Shown here piece after piece: positions 9,001 to 18,462 of a stretch of DNA of 64,000 nt. Position 1 is the stretch's first letter; the number at the start of each line of letters is the position of its first letter. Position numbers and translations under genes: made by a program. Origin of the DNA: Elusimicrobiota bacterium (lineage in GTDB: Bacteria; Elusimicrobiota; Elusimicrobia; FEN-1173); NCBI GenBank assembly GCA_016722575.1, contig JADKIY010000002.1:186001-250000 (forward strand), written 5' to 3'. The notes beneath the pieces were generated by a model, which was not told the DNA's origin, did not search any database, and saw nothing but the letters and a program-made list of their open reading frames with translations.

Positions 9001-12000
9001 TTTCGACCGGGCCCGGGCTTTCCAACGCCGCCGACGCCCGTAAAACCCTGAGCTACGACGGGGCCGGCCGAGTCGCCGTCTCGAGCGAAACGGGCACGCG
9101 AAACGGCGCGGCCTATACCACCAACACCTTCAACGCCGCCTTCGATTTGAAAGGCCGCCCAGTTCATTCCGTGGAAGAATCCACGGGCCCCGGCGGTCCC
9201 TCCGACATCGAACGGTCCGCCGTCGCCTTCGACGATTTCGGCCGGCGGGTTTCCTACCACGAAGAAGGCGTTGCCGGCGGGTCCATGGTCCATCAAACCG
9301 TCGCCACGGAATACGACGCCCTGGGCCGGGAGGCGGCCACCGAAACCACCGGTTTCCGGGAATCGGGCGCCTTCCGCGAGCGGAGCGAAACCACGGGGAT
9401 CAACGATTTGGGCCAATCGACCGGCCGGCGGGTCACGGGGCATTCGGCCGCCGAAGGCGATTACGCTTATTCCCAGACCGGACAGGTTTACGGCCTGGCC
9501 GGTGATTTAATTTCGTTTGATAAAGAACGCACCGATGTCGACGGCATCACCCGTTCCCATTGGGCGTCCAAAGGCGCCGACGCCCGGGGCCGCTCCCTGG
9601 GTTATACCGAGACCGGGTCGGTCGCCAAAGACGGCCAGCCCCTTTACGAGTTCACGACCGAGCAAACGGCCGGGGCCTACACCCTTCAAAACCAAGCGGC
9701 CTCCTACGACGCCGTCACCACCAAACGATTCTCCAACGGCCCGGTGGAAACCGCCGCCACCCATTGGACCGACGGGGCCTACGACGCCCAGGGCCGCTTG
9801 ACGGGCTTTAAAGAAACCCAAACGACGACGTTGACCGACAACGGCCAAACGAAAACGTCCACGACCTCCCGCCTTCGGGAAAGCGCCACCTACTACGACG
9901 ACAACGGGCCCGGCCATCTCAAAGGCCAGTTGGCCTCCACGGTCGAAGTCCTGCTGGACGATTTGTCGCCGGAAAAAGCCCGGCGGGTCCGAACCGCCGG
10001 CATGACCTACGACGCCGAGGGCCGTTTGATCGGCGCCGAATCCACGACCGGCGAGGTGAACCGGCTGAAGGACGCGCTCCGGCGCCTGGGCGATCTGCTG
10101 GGCGGCGGCGCGAAGGCGGGCGGAAACATTTTGACCGGCCTGCGCCAACTTTTGGAGAACACCGCCGACCTAACCTCCGACGTTGTGGCCTGGGCAAAGG
10201 ACAACCTGGTTTCCCCCACCCAGGTCTTCCTGGAGGGCCTGGGCGCCTGGCTGGCCGACGTGGCGGGTGGCAAAGGCGCCGCCAATCCCGCGCTGGACCG
10301 CGAAGCCGTGTCGGAACTGGTTTATCGAATTCACGAAAAGGCCGGCGGCGCCAACCTCGAGGAGATCCCCGCGGGATTTCAGTCCGCCGCCGCGGCGTTG
10401 GGGACCTTCGACCAAACGCTCACGGTGACCCGCGCCGTGGACAAAGTGTTTGACCCCCAGGGCCGGGCCACCGCCTGGCGCGAGATCGCCCTTTCCGCCT
10501 CGGCCCCGGACCGCCCGGCCGTCACCGACGTTCGCGTCACCTACAAGGACAATTCCCGACTCCTCTCGACCTACGCCGCCCGTACCGTGGAAGGCGAAAA
10601 AGTGACCCAGCTTTTCCGGGACCATTACGCCTACGACGCCTTAAACCGCGGTCTCTACCGCGAAGCGACCTTCGAGGGCGAGGACCTCGCTGTTCTCTCC
10701 GTTGAAAAAGGGAATGTTTCCACCACCGGCGCCCAGTGGGGCTCGCTAAAAGGCGAGGCGCGCTCCCTGCTCCTCTCGGACATATTGGAGGGCAGCACGG
10801 AAATCATCGGCAAGGTGGATTTCAAACGAATCGACGACGCGACCTTTGACGCGGCCGGGAACATGCTGGACATTTTCGGAACCCGAACGACTCGGGGAAT
10901 TGTTTTGTCGGATTTCGCCCAAGGGCAAGCCATCCCAAGCGATTACGGCGCCATGGTCGAATCCGCGCTGAAGGCGGCCCAGGCCGAATACGACCAATCC
11001 CTCGCCGCCCTCGCCGAAATCGCCGACGCGGCGGAAGCCCAAGCCTCCCTTCAAAAAAACGCGGTCGCCCGGGACCAAGGGGCGGTTCAGGACGCCGACG
11101 ACTTGTTGAAAGCCGCCATCGCCGCCAAGGAAGACGCCCTGGCGCGGCTGGCGCAGGCCGGCAAACGAAAATCCGAACTGGAGGCGGCCGTGGCGCAGTT
11201 CGTTTCCGACCGCAAGGAAATCGACCGTCAATCAATCACCCCGCGAACTCCCATTGCGCCCATTGTTTCCCCCGAATACGTGAAAGACGGCAAAACCTAT
11301 GTGGACGTCACGACCACCCAGTGGTACCAAGTTCTCAAATTCGACGACGCCGGCAACTTGGTTAAGACCTTTGTCCAACGCCTGACGACGGATCGCAATC
11401 TGGTCGGGGGCCATGGCGGCGGGCCCGTCGACCGCACCGTGACCGAATCCGAAGCCGATCCGGGGAGTCTTTTCGGATTTTCGTCTGGGAATCGAGGAAC
11501 CGAGATATTGTTAAAAGCCGACGACGGCCACGGCGCCTGGGCCGACAAACTTCCCCAAGGGGACGCCCCCAGCTTCCAAATCGACGGCAAGCGCCTTTTC
11601 TCTTTGAGTCCATCCGCCGTCGCCGCCCTCACCCGGTTGGCCGACCTTCACCGATCCCTCGCCGCCACGGTCGCCGAAACCGACCAATCCACCACGAATT
11701 TCAATGCGGCCGTTATCGCCGTTAACACCGCCGCCGCCGACCTGCAAACGGCCAACGCGGCCTTGGCCGTTTCCCAGTCGGCCCTGGACGCCGCCCAAAG
11801 CGCCGCGCAATCGGCCCAATCGGAACTTCAAAACATAAAAGTCCAAGGATTGTCCGGCCTCGAAAACAAAAAAATCGCCATCGCGGGCGAATTTGCCGCC
11901 AACGCCGCCGCCCTGGCTAAAACGCTTTCGGGTTTGGATTTGCTCCTTAACGGATCCCTCCGACTGACCGAAGCGGACGCCCTGGCCCTGGTCACCCGGG

Positions 12001-15000
12001 GGACCTTCGACCACGCCGGACAATCCCTTTCCCTGGCCGCCTTGGCTTCCGCCAAGGTCAAGACGAGTCTTAACAACGAGGAACACTTCGCCCAGTTATC
12101 CGTCGCCAATCCTCAAAAATCCGTTTCCCTTTCCTGGCAAGGCGAATTGATGTTGAACGGAGCGCCATTGGCCAAGAGCGCCCTGTCCGCCGCCTTGACC
12201 CCCAACGCCTTGGCGGCCCCGCCCGCTGCCGACGGTTCCGTGGCCGGCCTTTCCGTCGCGGAGGGCGGCCGCTTAACCATTAACCGAACCCTGGCCCAAA
12301 CCCAGGACGCCGCCGGGCGGATCACCGGCCAAAACACCGAAACCCTCACCCTCTCCCGCACCGACGGCAAAACGACGGCCCGCCGAACCCTGCAAGACAC
12401 CGCGGGGCAACAATACGACGCCCGGGGCCAGTTGATCGGCTACGTCCGAACCACCCGGGAGGACGGCAAAGACCCGGTGGTGGAAACTCTCACGGGCGCC
12501 GAGTACGACGACAGCGGCCGCCAGACCTCCAGCGATGTCCGCGTGACGGAGAGTTCCCCCAACGGGCTTCTCTCCCGCAACGTCCACACCGATGTTCTTT
12601 CTATTAACGCCGCCGGCCAAGCCGTCCGAAGCCGCCGCGTGGTCGACTCCGGCGGGCAAATCACCGTCACCCAGGACATGGCCGACACTCTTTTTGACGG
12701 TGAAGGTCGGGCGGTTTTTGCCTTGTCCGAATCCGTCGGCTCGTCCCGGGAATCCTGGGAACGGGCGGGCGGTAACTTCGCGGCCCTGACCGGGGAACGT
12801 ACCCGCTCGGCCGGTTGGACCACGGCCTTCGATGACCGCGGCCAGGCCCTGTCGACCCTTCGGGTTTCAACGCCCAACTTTGGCGGAACCGCCCAGCATT
12901 TCGTCATTGAAACAAACCGAAACACCTACGACGACGCGGGACGACTGTCTCTCTCCACCACCGACTCGACGGAATTCGGCTACGACCCCAAAACCCGCTC
13001 GTCCCTCTACAAATCCGGTCGCGAGGAACGGCGGGCCCTCGCTTTCACGGCCGGGGGCCAGGCCCTCCGCGAACGGATCACCCGGACGGAGAACGGCCTG
13101 ACGAGCGTCACCGAGGACGAAGCGGACCGGTTCTTTGACGCCCAGGGCCGAGTGGTTCAAACCCAAACCGTGTCCACCGACGCCCAGGGCCTTAAATCCC
13201 ATTCCCTTTGGAAAGCCCTGGCCTTCGACGCCGACGGACGGTCTCTGCGGTTCGAGCGAACGACCACCGATGCCGCGGGCCTCAAAACCGTCGAGCGATC
13301 CGCCGAGGACGCCGCCTACGACGATCGGGGCCGATTGACGAGCCAATCCCTGGACCTGACCGAATGGAACGACCAGGGCACCCAATCCCGCTCCTACCGC
13401 AAAACCGAAGATCAATTCGACTACGACGGCTTCGGCCGTGTATTGAGCCTGCGCCAGACCACCGATAAAACCGACGCCAACGGCGCGGCGTTGCGCGACA
13501 CCAAAACCCTGGCCTATCGCTACGATCAACAGGGCCGGGCCGTCAATACGTGGACCGACGGAATCGAAACCGCCGGCGGCCAAACCCGGGATTATCACTA
13601 CGGCACCGCCGTCCTTGCCTTCGACGCCCAGGGCCGCAATGCCCGAACGCGAACCACCACCATTCAAGACGGTCTTCGAACCGACCGGTTCTCGACCTCC
13701 GACATTTCGTACGACGCCCAGGGCCGCGTAATTAAGAGCCGCGACCTGGTCCACCAATGGGGCACGGGCCTGGACGCCTACACGAGCGAAGAGACGACGA
13801 ACAGCCTCTTTGACGACTGGGGACGGGCTGTGGACTCCCTTTCCATCGTGACCAACGGGGCGTTGAAAACCGTGTCCCATTCCCACGACTTGGCTTTCGA
13901 CGCCAACGGGCGGCTCACGCGGCAGACGATCGACGTTCACGAGTCCTCCACCCTGCCCGGCATCGAATTGACCGCCGACCGCACCATCACCCAAACGGAC
14001 ATGAATTACGACGCCATCGGCAATCTCGTGGATTACACGAAGGTCGTTAAGGAAGGGGAATTGGAAGCGACCAGCCGGCCGGCCCTTCTGGAATACGACA
14101 AGAACGGGCGCGCGGTTGTTTCCTTGGAGCGCGTCACCGACAACCTTGGCCGGGACGAGATCGTCGGCAACGTGGGTTCCCAATACAACGCCCTGGGCCA
14201 GCTGATCGGCGGTCAGTCCATCACGGTCAAAGGCAACCCGGAGGCGTTGAACACCAAACAGCTTTCGGGGTTGGTCGCGGCGATTTTGGACGGGGATATG
14301 CAAACGGCCAAGGGACAAGCCCTTGTGAAATCCCTGGGCCTGGAGGGCCTGTCGGCCAACCGCACCGTTTCCCCCAACCGGTACGACGCCCAGGGGCGGT
14401 TGGTTTACACCGACACGGTGATGGACAAAGCCGGCTGGGCCCTGGCGGACGTGGCGAAAACCGAAGTCCTTTTCGATCAAACCATCTCCCGCGGCGACGC
14501 TTGGTGGTATGACGCGCAATTGAATGAGCGGTCCAAAGCCCTGGAGGCCCAGGGGTTCAAAATCACGGATAAAACTTTCCGGACCGAAGGAAACACCAGC
14601 GATCATCGCTACTGCTACGCCGCCCTCACTTACACCCGGCAAGTGAAGACTTACAAAGACACCCACGAGCGCTCCACCACCGCCGTGACGGCCTTTGACG
14701 CCTTAAACCGCCCCATCGCCCAAACCATCGCCACTCTCCGGGGCGCGAACGCCACCGTCAACCATCAAACGACGGCCTACGACGCCCAGGGCCGCGCGGC
14801 CGCCGTCGACAGCCGATTCGAAGAGACGGGCATCAACGGCGACGGAAGCGCTCTGAACCGCCGATTCAATCAACAGCAGTCCTTTACCTACGATGCCGCG
14901 GGCCGTTCCACCGCCGAGCGCACCCGGACCTGGGCGGACAGCGCCGCGCCGCTTAAGGACACGACCTCCACCGTTGACCAGATTGTTTATGAAAAAGGCC

Positions 15001-16130
15001 AGCGCGTGGCCTGGTCCGAAACCACCGCTTCCACCGAGCGGACCCAACAAAACGTCCGGCGGAGGGATTCGGTCCAATACGACGGCCTCGGTCGAATCGC
15101 CGCCTACAACGCCGACACCTACGAAGGCGAGCCCGGCGCCCTCCGCCTCCAATACAGCGACCGCAACGCCCGCAACACCTACGACGGCCTGAGCCGCCTC
15201 GTGTTGACACTGGGCCAACGGAATTGGGGTCGGTCATCGAACCCCCTGCCAAGCGCTGCCTCCCCTGGGTTGTCTCCTTCCCCCTTGATGGGGGAAGGCC
15301 GGGATGGGGGTGAAACCGGGGTTCCGGGCGGCGGCATTCAGGGCCTGAGCGAAGGCTGGACCTCCGGCGCGGTGGCGATGGCGATCGCCTACGAATATGC
15401 CAACGGGTCCTCTTCAATCTCCGGCCAGTGGGTTACCGCCCACGGCGCCGGGTTCAACGCCGAAGACTCCGTCCGCGCCGCGGGCATCGACCTAAACCAC
15501 CACGAATACGGCATGCGTTACGATTCCGTGGGCCGCGTGACGGCCTACAAAGCGGCCTCGACCCAGATCGAGAAATACGACTACTACAAACAGGGCCAAA
15601 AGGGCCTGAAGCGATCGGTCAAGAAAGGCGCCGCCACCGGCGCCGTCACCACCGAAAGCGACGTGATCGTGACCGAGTTCGACGGGTTCGGCCGCACCGT
15701 GCGCTCCGTCACCGAAAGCCAACGCAACGACCTCAACCACACCTGGACCCGCACCGAAACCCTGGTCAAATCTTTCGACACCAACGGCCGCGCCCTGGAC
15801 GTGGAGCGGCGCACCGATTCCAAAATGACGGTCGCCAAGAGCCGCGCAGGCCTTGGAGGAGCCATCACGAAGGCCTTGGGCAAAGCGGGCTCCTGGATGC
15901 TGGCCGCCATTATGCCCCTGATGGCTCCGGTCATCGCCTCCGGCAGCCTGGGCGGCCAAAAAATGTATTCCTCCAGCGTCGTCTCCCAACGCCTGGCCTA
16001 CCGCCTGGACGGCGCCGTCGACGAATCCCGCACCACGACCGACACCCTGTCCCAATCGAACTACCTGCAGGGCAAAAACATGGGCGACACCATGATGATG
16101 GACGTGGCACCGCGGTCGGAGCCGTTGTAG
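6021..16130 (+). CDS. Giant secreted YD-repeat (RHS-like) protein
   Basis: A 3369-residue exported protein with a long signal peptide (hydrophobic core about 38-54, likely cleavage after ARA near residue 57). Most of it is YD-type repeats with a period near 30 residues, shaped YDAxGRLTxYxETxxDAxG followed by a Trp-Ser/Gly-Gly strand. Such repeats build the hollow beta-cage of RHS/Tc/teneurin proteins that encapsulates a C-terminal toxin. Two Ala/Gln-rich coiled-coil insertions lie around residues 1645-1730 and 1890-1970. Near 3270-3300 a hydrophobic stretch (WMLAAIMPLMAPVIASG) marks the end of the cage. The stop at 16130 is doubtful: another frame continues with a hydrophobic segment. No DPxG-type RHS autoprotease site was recognised. 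Confidence 0.8.
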   Translation: MATAKPLLIRPLFLLARRLRRVGFVCGRLAFPALRLSTAGAFLFVTLATPFSQARAQSRASFSSRQYDEFSTSREDGDYFSPDRLRQRLHTLDTMVEGLNNRFARLQGRSLDRGASENLTPQVFQAALERFQAAAQFSSEIEMKRAQFSQTLASAGGFQFRSYPDGRRMWFKNGRVHRIENEKITDGQGRVGHQDVVDMAYDKRGNLLSSKTILRDADGHLTTKNWVGTYADGPNGKSVLASFAETTWDPLGNETKIERTGLTYGDGGKNAISYQETTTDKYGQTARRTVTGSSYDGDGNLLSFHEESEENGVALSKDWSGAVYQKYQRDGKDAWRLTSYSETTTDAQGRQSRREWGGATYDENNSLKTYTQKDTDSSGESRVLTWGGARYDARGNVTEFTETRTGPEGESRRTWRGGQYDAHSRLTDFEELNVDAQGVSTSRRWSGAEYNAKGDLLRYRETDVDGHGLESVRTWTAGSYNDGRLTAYSETTVDDRGHAALRQWNGLYGADRRLGSFSEESTDALGNVTRRGQEGLTYDSLGRAQAYDEWSEDAFGQRTASRWTAAGYDLKDRLTGYQLIETLPSGRTMTTARSAMTYDSAGRLAQYDDALTAQGGNSPDATGRQTVRVLSFDAFGQATLTQTTSTNALGEATERTHQAEYDGRGRLASTADTLRSADGAPDVARWSVDAFDEYDRATATREITGAGESEKTKVWSGRFDSKGLATESTETTTDARGLSITTRLSDAVHNAQGRLTDSLQVTQRSDMPGVTIETRTTERTYDRAGAVTGGREVTRTTGEWNGQPLDVTTVRRTEEAVLADGFVTGYRQTVLTTGVSDGRSLHTQDETRVALGAKGDRTETTHRLAFGKDEILETDAYSTLRRTNLLADLAGRALSYTEERSEDFSPLAKTTTRRENRYSAAGVLTGFTEDSVDGLGLRSHSETIGLVENAAGQQIASRERITHPGQTVVVDEIAKSEIVYSPLGQLASYREQTLSTGPGLSNAADARKTLSYDGAGRVAVSSETGTRNGAAYTTNTFNAAFDLKGRPVHSVEESTGPGGPSDIERSAVAFDDFGRRVSYHEEGVAGGSMVHQTVATEYDALGREAATETTGFRESGAFRERSETTGINDLGQSTGRRVTGHSAAEGDYAYSQTGQVYGLAGDLISFDKERTDVDGITRSHWASKGADARGRSLGYTETGSVAKDGQPLYEFTTEQTAGAYTLQNQAASYDAVTTKRFSNGPVETAATHWTDGAYDAQGRLTGFKETQTTTLTDNGQTKTSTTSRLRESATYYDDNGPGHLKGQLASTVEVLLDDLSPEKARRVRTAGMTYDAEGRLIGAESTTGEVNRLKDALRRLGDLLGGGAKAGGNILTGLRQLLENTADLTSDVVAWAKDNLVSPTQVFLEGLGAWLADVAGGKGAANPALDREAVSELVYRIHEKAGGANLEEIPAGFQSAAAALGTFDQTLTVTRAVDKVFDPQGRATAWREIALSASAPDRPAVTDVRVTYKDNSRLLSTYAARTVEGEKVTQLFRDHYAYDALNRGLYREATFEGEDLAVLSVEKGNVSTTGAQWGSLKGEARSLLLSDILEGSTEIIGKVDFKRIDDATFDAAGNMLDIFGTRTTRGIVLSDFAQGQAIPSDYGAMVESALKAAQAEYDQSLAALAEIADAAEAQASLQKNAVARDQGAVQDADDLLKAAIAAKEDALARLAQAGKRKSELEAAVAQFVSDRKEIDRQSITPRTPIAPIVSPEYVKDGKTYVDVTTTQWYQVLKFDDAGNLVKTFVQRLTTDRNLVGGHGGGPVDRTVTESEADPGSLFGFSSGNRGTEILLKADDGHGAWADKLPQGDAPSFQIDGKRLFSLSPSAVAALTRLADLHRSLAATVAETDQSTTNFNAAVIAVNTAAADLQTANAALAVSQSALDAAQSAAQSAQSELQNIKVQGLSGLENKKIAIAGEFAANAAALAKTLSGLDLLLNGSLRLTEADALALVTRGTFDHAGQSLSLAALASAKVKTSLNNEEHFAQLSVANPQKSVSLSWQGELMLNGAPLAKSALSAALTPNALAAPPAADGSVAGLSVAEGGRLTINRTLAQTQDAAGRITGQNTETLTLSRTDGKTTARRTLQDTAGQQYDARGQLIGYVRTTREDGKDPVVETLTGAEYDDSGRQTSSDVRVTESSPNGLLSRNVHTDVLSINAAGQAVRSRRVVDSGGQITVTQDMADTLFDGEGRAVFALSESVGSSRESWERAGGNFAALTGERTRSAGWTTAFDDRGQALSTLRVSTPNFGGTAQHFVIETNRNTYDDAGRLSLSTTDSTEFGYDPKTRSSLYKSGREERRALAFTAGGQALRERITRTENGLTSVTEDEADRFFDAQGRVVQTQTVSTDAQGLKSHSLWKALAFDADGRSLRFERTTTDAAGLKTVERSAEDAAYDDRGRLTSQSLDLTEWNDQGTQSRSYRKTEDQFDYDGFGRVLSLRQTTDKTDANGAALRDTKTLAYRYDQQGRAVNTWTDGIETAGGQTRDYHYGTAVLAFDAQGRNARTRTTTIQDGLRTDRFSTSDISYDAQGRVIKSRDLVHQWGTGLDAYTSEETTNSLFDDWGRAVDSLSIVTNGALKTVSHSHDLAFDANGRLTRQTIDVHESSTLPGIELTADRTITQTDMNYDAIGNLVDYTKVVKEGELEATSRPALLEYDKNGRAVVSLERVTDNLGRDEIVGNVGSQYNALGQLIGGQSITVKGNPEALNTKQLSGLVAAILDGDMQTAKGQALVKSLGLEGLSANRTVSPNRYDAQGRLVYTDTVMDKAGWALADVAKTEVLFDQTISRGDAWWYDAQLNERSKALEAQGFKITDKTFRTEGNTSDHRYCYAALTYTRQVKTYKDTHERSTTAVTAFDALNRPIAQTIATLRGANATVNHQTTAYDAQGRAAAVDSRFEETGINGDGSALNRRFNQQQSFTYDAAGRSTAERTRTWADSAAPLKDTTSTVDQIVYEKGQRVAWSETTASTERTQQNVRRRDSVQYDGLGRIAAYNADTYEGEPGALRLQYSDRNARNTYDGLSRLVLTLGQRNWGRSSNPLPSAASPGLSPSPLMGEGRDGGETGVPGGGIQGLSEGWTSGAVAMAIAYEYANGSSSISGQWVTAHGAGFNAEDSVRAAGIDLNHHEYGMRYDSVGRVTAYKAASTQIEKYDYYKQGQKGLKRSVKKGAATGAVTTESDVIVTEFDGFGRTVRSVTESQRNDLNHTWTRTETLVKSFDTNGRALDVERRTDSKMTVAKSRAGLGGAITKALGKAGSWMLAAIMPLMAPVIASGSLGGQKMYSSSVVSQRLAYRLDGAVDESRTTTDTLSQSNYLQGKNMGDTMMMDVAPRSEPL
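15276..15298. repeat. Dispersed-type palindrome inserted in frame in the YD gene
   Basis: CCTTCCCCC-ttgat-GGGGGAAGG is a perfect 9-bp inverted repeat within a Pro/Gly/Ser-rich segment (SPSPLMGEGRDGG) that interrupts the regular YD repeats. It resembles the small palindromic elements found scattered in many genomes. It adds about 30 residues without breaking the frame. Confidence 0.5.
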
Positions 16131-16246
16131 CCTCTGTGGCGCCCTTGCGCTCATTCCCGGGCCCCAAGGCCTTGGCTTTGGCCGGTATCGCCGTGGCAGT
16201 AGGGACCTAACCCCCGACGGGGGATCGCCCCCATGGGCAGGACAGT

Positions 16247-16498
16247 TTGGCAAAAAAAGACCGGGCGGAAGCCAAACAAAACGCCATGGCGTTTTACAGC
16301 GCGACAACCGCCGCCGCTGTGGCCGGGATGGGAGCGTGGATGGCCGGAACAGGGACATTGTCGTCGACGACCAATGGTGTGACTACGTTGACGAGCGGCG
16401 GACGATTCTTGCTGATGGGGTTACAGGTGGGTGGCCAAATGACTGCTGCCAGCGCCGGAGGAGCCAACGGAAAACCCTCTGGACAGTGGGCGCTCTAG
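16247..16498 (+). CDS. ORF fragment, probable continuation of the YD-repeat protein
   Basis: An 83-residue ORF rich in Ala and Gly with a membrane-like segment (ATTAAAVAGMGAWMAGTG). It lies in the same frame as a hydrophobic stretch that runs to a TAA at 16208 and follows the last YD repeats. Together they look like the hydrophobic pre-toxin region of one protein, split by one stop and by frame changes near 16110 and 16485. A separate gene is less likely, because no ribosome binding site precedes it. Confidence 0.35.
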   Translation: MAKKDRAEAKQNAMAFYSATTAAAVAGMGAWMAGTGTLSSTTNGVTTLTSGGRFLLMGLQVGGQMTAASAGGANGKPSGQWAL

Positions 16499-16573
16499 AC
16501 GCGACAGGATTAATGAGCGGAGGGTGAGCCTGGCGGACTCTGGTGGAATAATGACAAAGACTCAAGGCACGCA

Positions 16574-16963
16574 TTGACGATTGCGGGTTCCTTGGTCAGC
16601 ACCCTTGGACTTACTTACGGGGATCAGAAACAGGGAACCACCTGGTTGACCCTTGGAAGCGCTTTGACGGGCGCGGGTAACGGAGGCCAAGGGGCGGCCG
16701 CTGCAGCCCTTAAGACATACGGCGTTCAGATGTATTCCAAGAGTAACGACGGTAGCGGCGGAATGGACCAAGACCGCCTCAACCGAGGGCTCGTGACCCA
16801 GGCTTGGGCTGAATTTGGCGGTGGAGTTATGGCGCTTGGCGGGGAGCGTTACCGGGACGAAAAGAAGGCCAGGGAGCTAGGGTGGAGCGTGAAGGAATAT
16901 CGAGAAATCGCGCGGAGCCTTACCCCGGGCGCACCGGAGCCGATGACGCCAAAGGGTTCATGA
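16574..16963 (+). CDS. ORF fragment downstream of the YD-repeat gene
   Basis: A 129-residue ORF with no recognised family. It starts with a hydrophobic Gly-rich segment (TIAGSLVSTLGLTYGD, then GSALTGAGNGGQGAAAAAL) and ends in a charged helix. The same frame is open upstream from about 16527, where the adjoining reading frame ends, so it is probably the next piece of the frame-shifted YD protein. Its TGA overlaps an ATG at 16960 (ATGA). Confidence 0.35.
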   Translation: MTIAGSLVSTLGLTYGDQKQGTTWLTLGSALTGAGNGGQGAAAAALKTYGVQMYSKSNDGSGGMDQDRLNRGLVTQAWAEFGGGVMALGGERYRDEKKARELGWSVKEYREIARSLTPGAPEPMTPKGS

Positions 16964-17100
16964 AAGGCCTGGCGGAGGGGCTGACATCTCCGTTAAAGGC
17001 CATCGCAGGGTTGGGATTGGGGCTGAGCGACGTTTTGGGATTACGCGAGGATCATAGAAGTGGAATGGGGCTTCTTCTTCGGGCCTTCCGTTATCTATGA
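16960..17100 (+). CDS. Small coupled ORF or frameshifted fragment
   Basis: A 46-codon ORF (MKGLAEGLTSPLKAIAGLGL...) that begins in an ATGA overlap and ends in another (17097-17100). It could be a tiny translationally coupled peptide. However, the same frame is open upstream from 16882 and continues the neighbouring sequence in register, which favours a fragment of a longer protein. Confidence 0.3.
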   Translation: MKGLAEGLTSPLKAIAGLGLGLSDVLGLREDHRSGMGLLLRAFRYL

Positions 17101-18461
17101 GTCTGTTTCCTGGTGTTCCCGTTGACGACGATTTGTCCGATATCTTTGCGGACTACGACACTGAATCCGCATTTTCCGGTATGAAATCCTTCAGGACGGA
17201 CATCGGAAGTTTTAGTTCTTCACTTTATTCAGCAGGGCTGGCGGATTTCCTTAGTCCGATTGATTTAGATTACATCCCAGGTGTAGGTGCGTTGTCAGAA
17301 ACTCGACTGTCGCAACCTTCTCGGGTTGGAACACCCGAGGCATTCCAATCGGCGGTCTCGCTTGACGCCAGCCAGAAGCAGTTCGACCTCTTGGCGACAG
17401 AGTTTGATTCCCAAAGGCAGGGCTTTGAGCTAACTTTAAAGAAACAGGCGGATACCGGTACCGCGTTAATCGACAAGCAGGCGTTCCACGACATGGCTAT
17501 GCCAGAGATCGATCGACGGCTGGCCGCGGCAAGTAAGACCGGTCTCGTGAACGCCATAAAAGACGGGAATGTTAGTGAGATGTTGAACTCCATCCCTGGG
17601 GTGGAGGATCTGAAAAGCTTGATCAGCGGCCGGATTGCAAACTTGGACGCGGGGACTGTGGCTAAGGCGCCACTGAAAGCACTGGAATTGCTCCTTGGGC
17701 CGGCGGGAACAGAAATGGACCGTGCCGGTCAGCTGGCGACTCTTTATGTGCTGAAAGACCTCATGACGTCCTTTAACGGGCGGATCGGCAAAGAGAAAGC
17801 CGCCTTGGAGAGAGAAGGCAAGGCCGTGAAGGCGGCTGAGGTAAGCTTCAATGCGGCGGAGGCGGCGTTCGGCGAATTGAAGACTCTCTTCACCCAGGGC
17901 GCCTGGACGGAGAAACTGCAAAACCGATTCAACGCCCTTGTGGGGACCATCCGGGTTAATCAGATCCATGGCCAAATGGACCTTCTCCGCGTTCGGATCA
18001 TCAATGGGTCGGTTGATTTCGAACAACGGTTGGAAGGACTGCACTTCCTTGCGGCTGGCAACCTCGCCACCACAGAAGCGTGGGGCAAGGTCGAATCCCT
18101 CATGGCGCGGGCCAGTGATCTGTTCGATCAAGTCGGTGGAATGCAGAAGGCCTTTGACCTTGGCGAACGAATCAGCGATGTTAAAGTGTCGACCGCTCTC
18201 CTTATTGGAGGAGTGTCAAAACATCTCGATGCTTTCTGGGCAAGAATGGCTGGGCTTGGGATGGGCAATTTACCAATGGCGGCTCAAGTAGTCAAAGACA
18301 CTTTGTTGGGTGGTAAATTCGGCAAGGAATGGGTGTCGGGTCATATTGATTTCCTAGATGGTCGCCTTAAGACCGAACAAATGGTTGGAGAAGTCATGGG
18401 TTTGACGGCGGAACTGGCGCTGACCTGGGGTGTTGGATCGGTCATGTTGCAAGGGCGTTGA
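17097..18461 (+). CDS. Helical protein of the YD/toxin locus, unknown function
   Basis: A 454-residue protein with no recognised family. It has no signal peptide. An acidic N-terminus (PVDDDLSDIFADYDTES) is followed by mostly long amphipathic helices, including KEKAALEREGKAVKAAEVSF, and Gly-rich hydrophobic segments near the C-terminus (ELALTWGVGSVML). It starts in an ATGA overlap with the preceding ORF, and only one base separates its stop from the next ATG. It may be the stalk or pre-toxin part of the giant YD protein, split by frameshifts, or a co-expressed accessory. Base composition begins to fall in GC from here on. Confidence 0.5.
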   Translation: MSLFPGVPVDDDLSDIFADYDTESAFSGMKSFRTDIGSFSSSLYSAGLADFLSPIDLDYIPGVGALSETRLSQPSRVGTPEAFQSAVSLDASQKQFDLLATEFDSQRQGFELTLKKQADTGTALIDKQAFHDMAMPEIDRRLAAASKTGLVNAIKDGNVSEMLNSIPGVEDLKSLISGRIANLDAGTVAKAPLKALELLLGPAGTEMDRAGQLATLYVLKDLMTSFNGRIGKEKAALEREGKAVKAAEVSFNAAEAAFGELKTLFTQGAWTEKLQNRFNALVGTIRVNQIHGQMDLLRVRIINGSVDFEQRLEGLHFLAAGNLATTEAWGKVESLMARASDLFDQVGGMQKAFDLGERISDVKVSTALLIGGVSKHLDAFWARMAGLGMGNLPMAAQVVKDTLLGGKFGKEWVSGHIDFLDGRLKTEQMVGEVMGLTAELALTWGVGSVMLQGR

Positions 18462-18462
18462 T

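Noticed and set aside
7755..14666. Long minus-strand ORFs opposite the YD-repeat gene
   Set aside because: They mirror the codon bias of the plus-strand gene, lack ribosome sites and show no protein family features.
6600..15700. Regular short repeats that could suggest a CRISPR array or satellite
   Set aside because: The repetition has a period near 90 bp, is degenerate and stays in one reading frame; it is explained by YD protein repeats.
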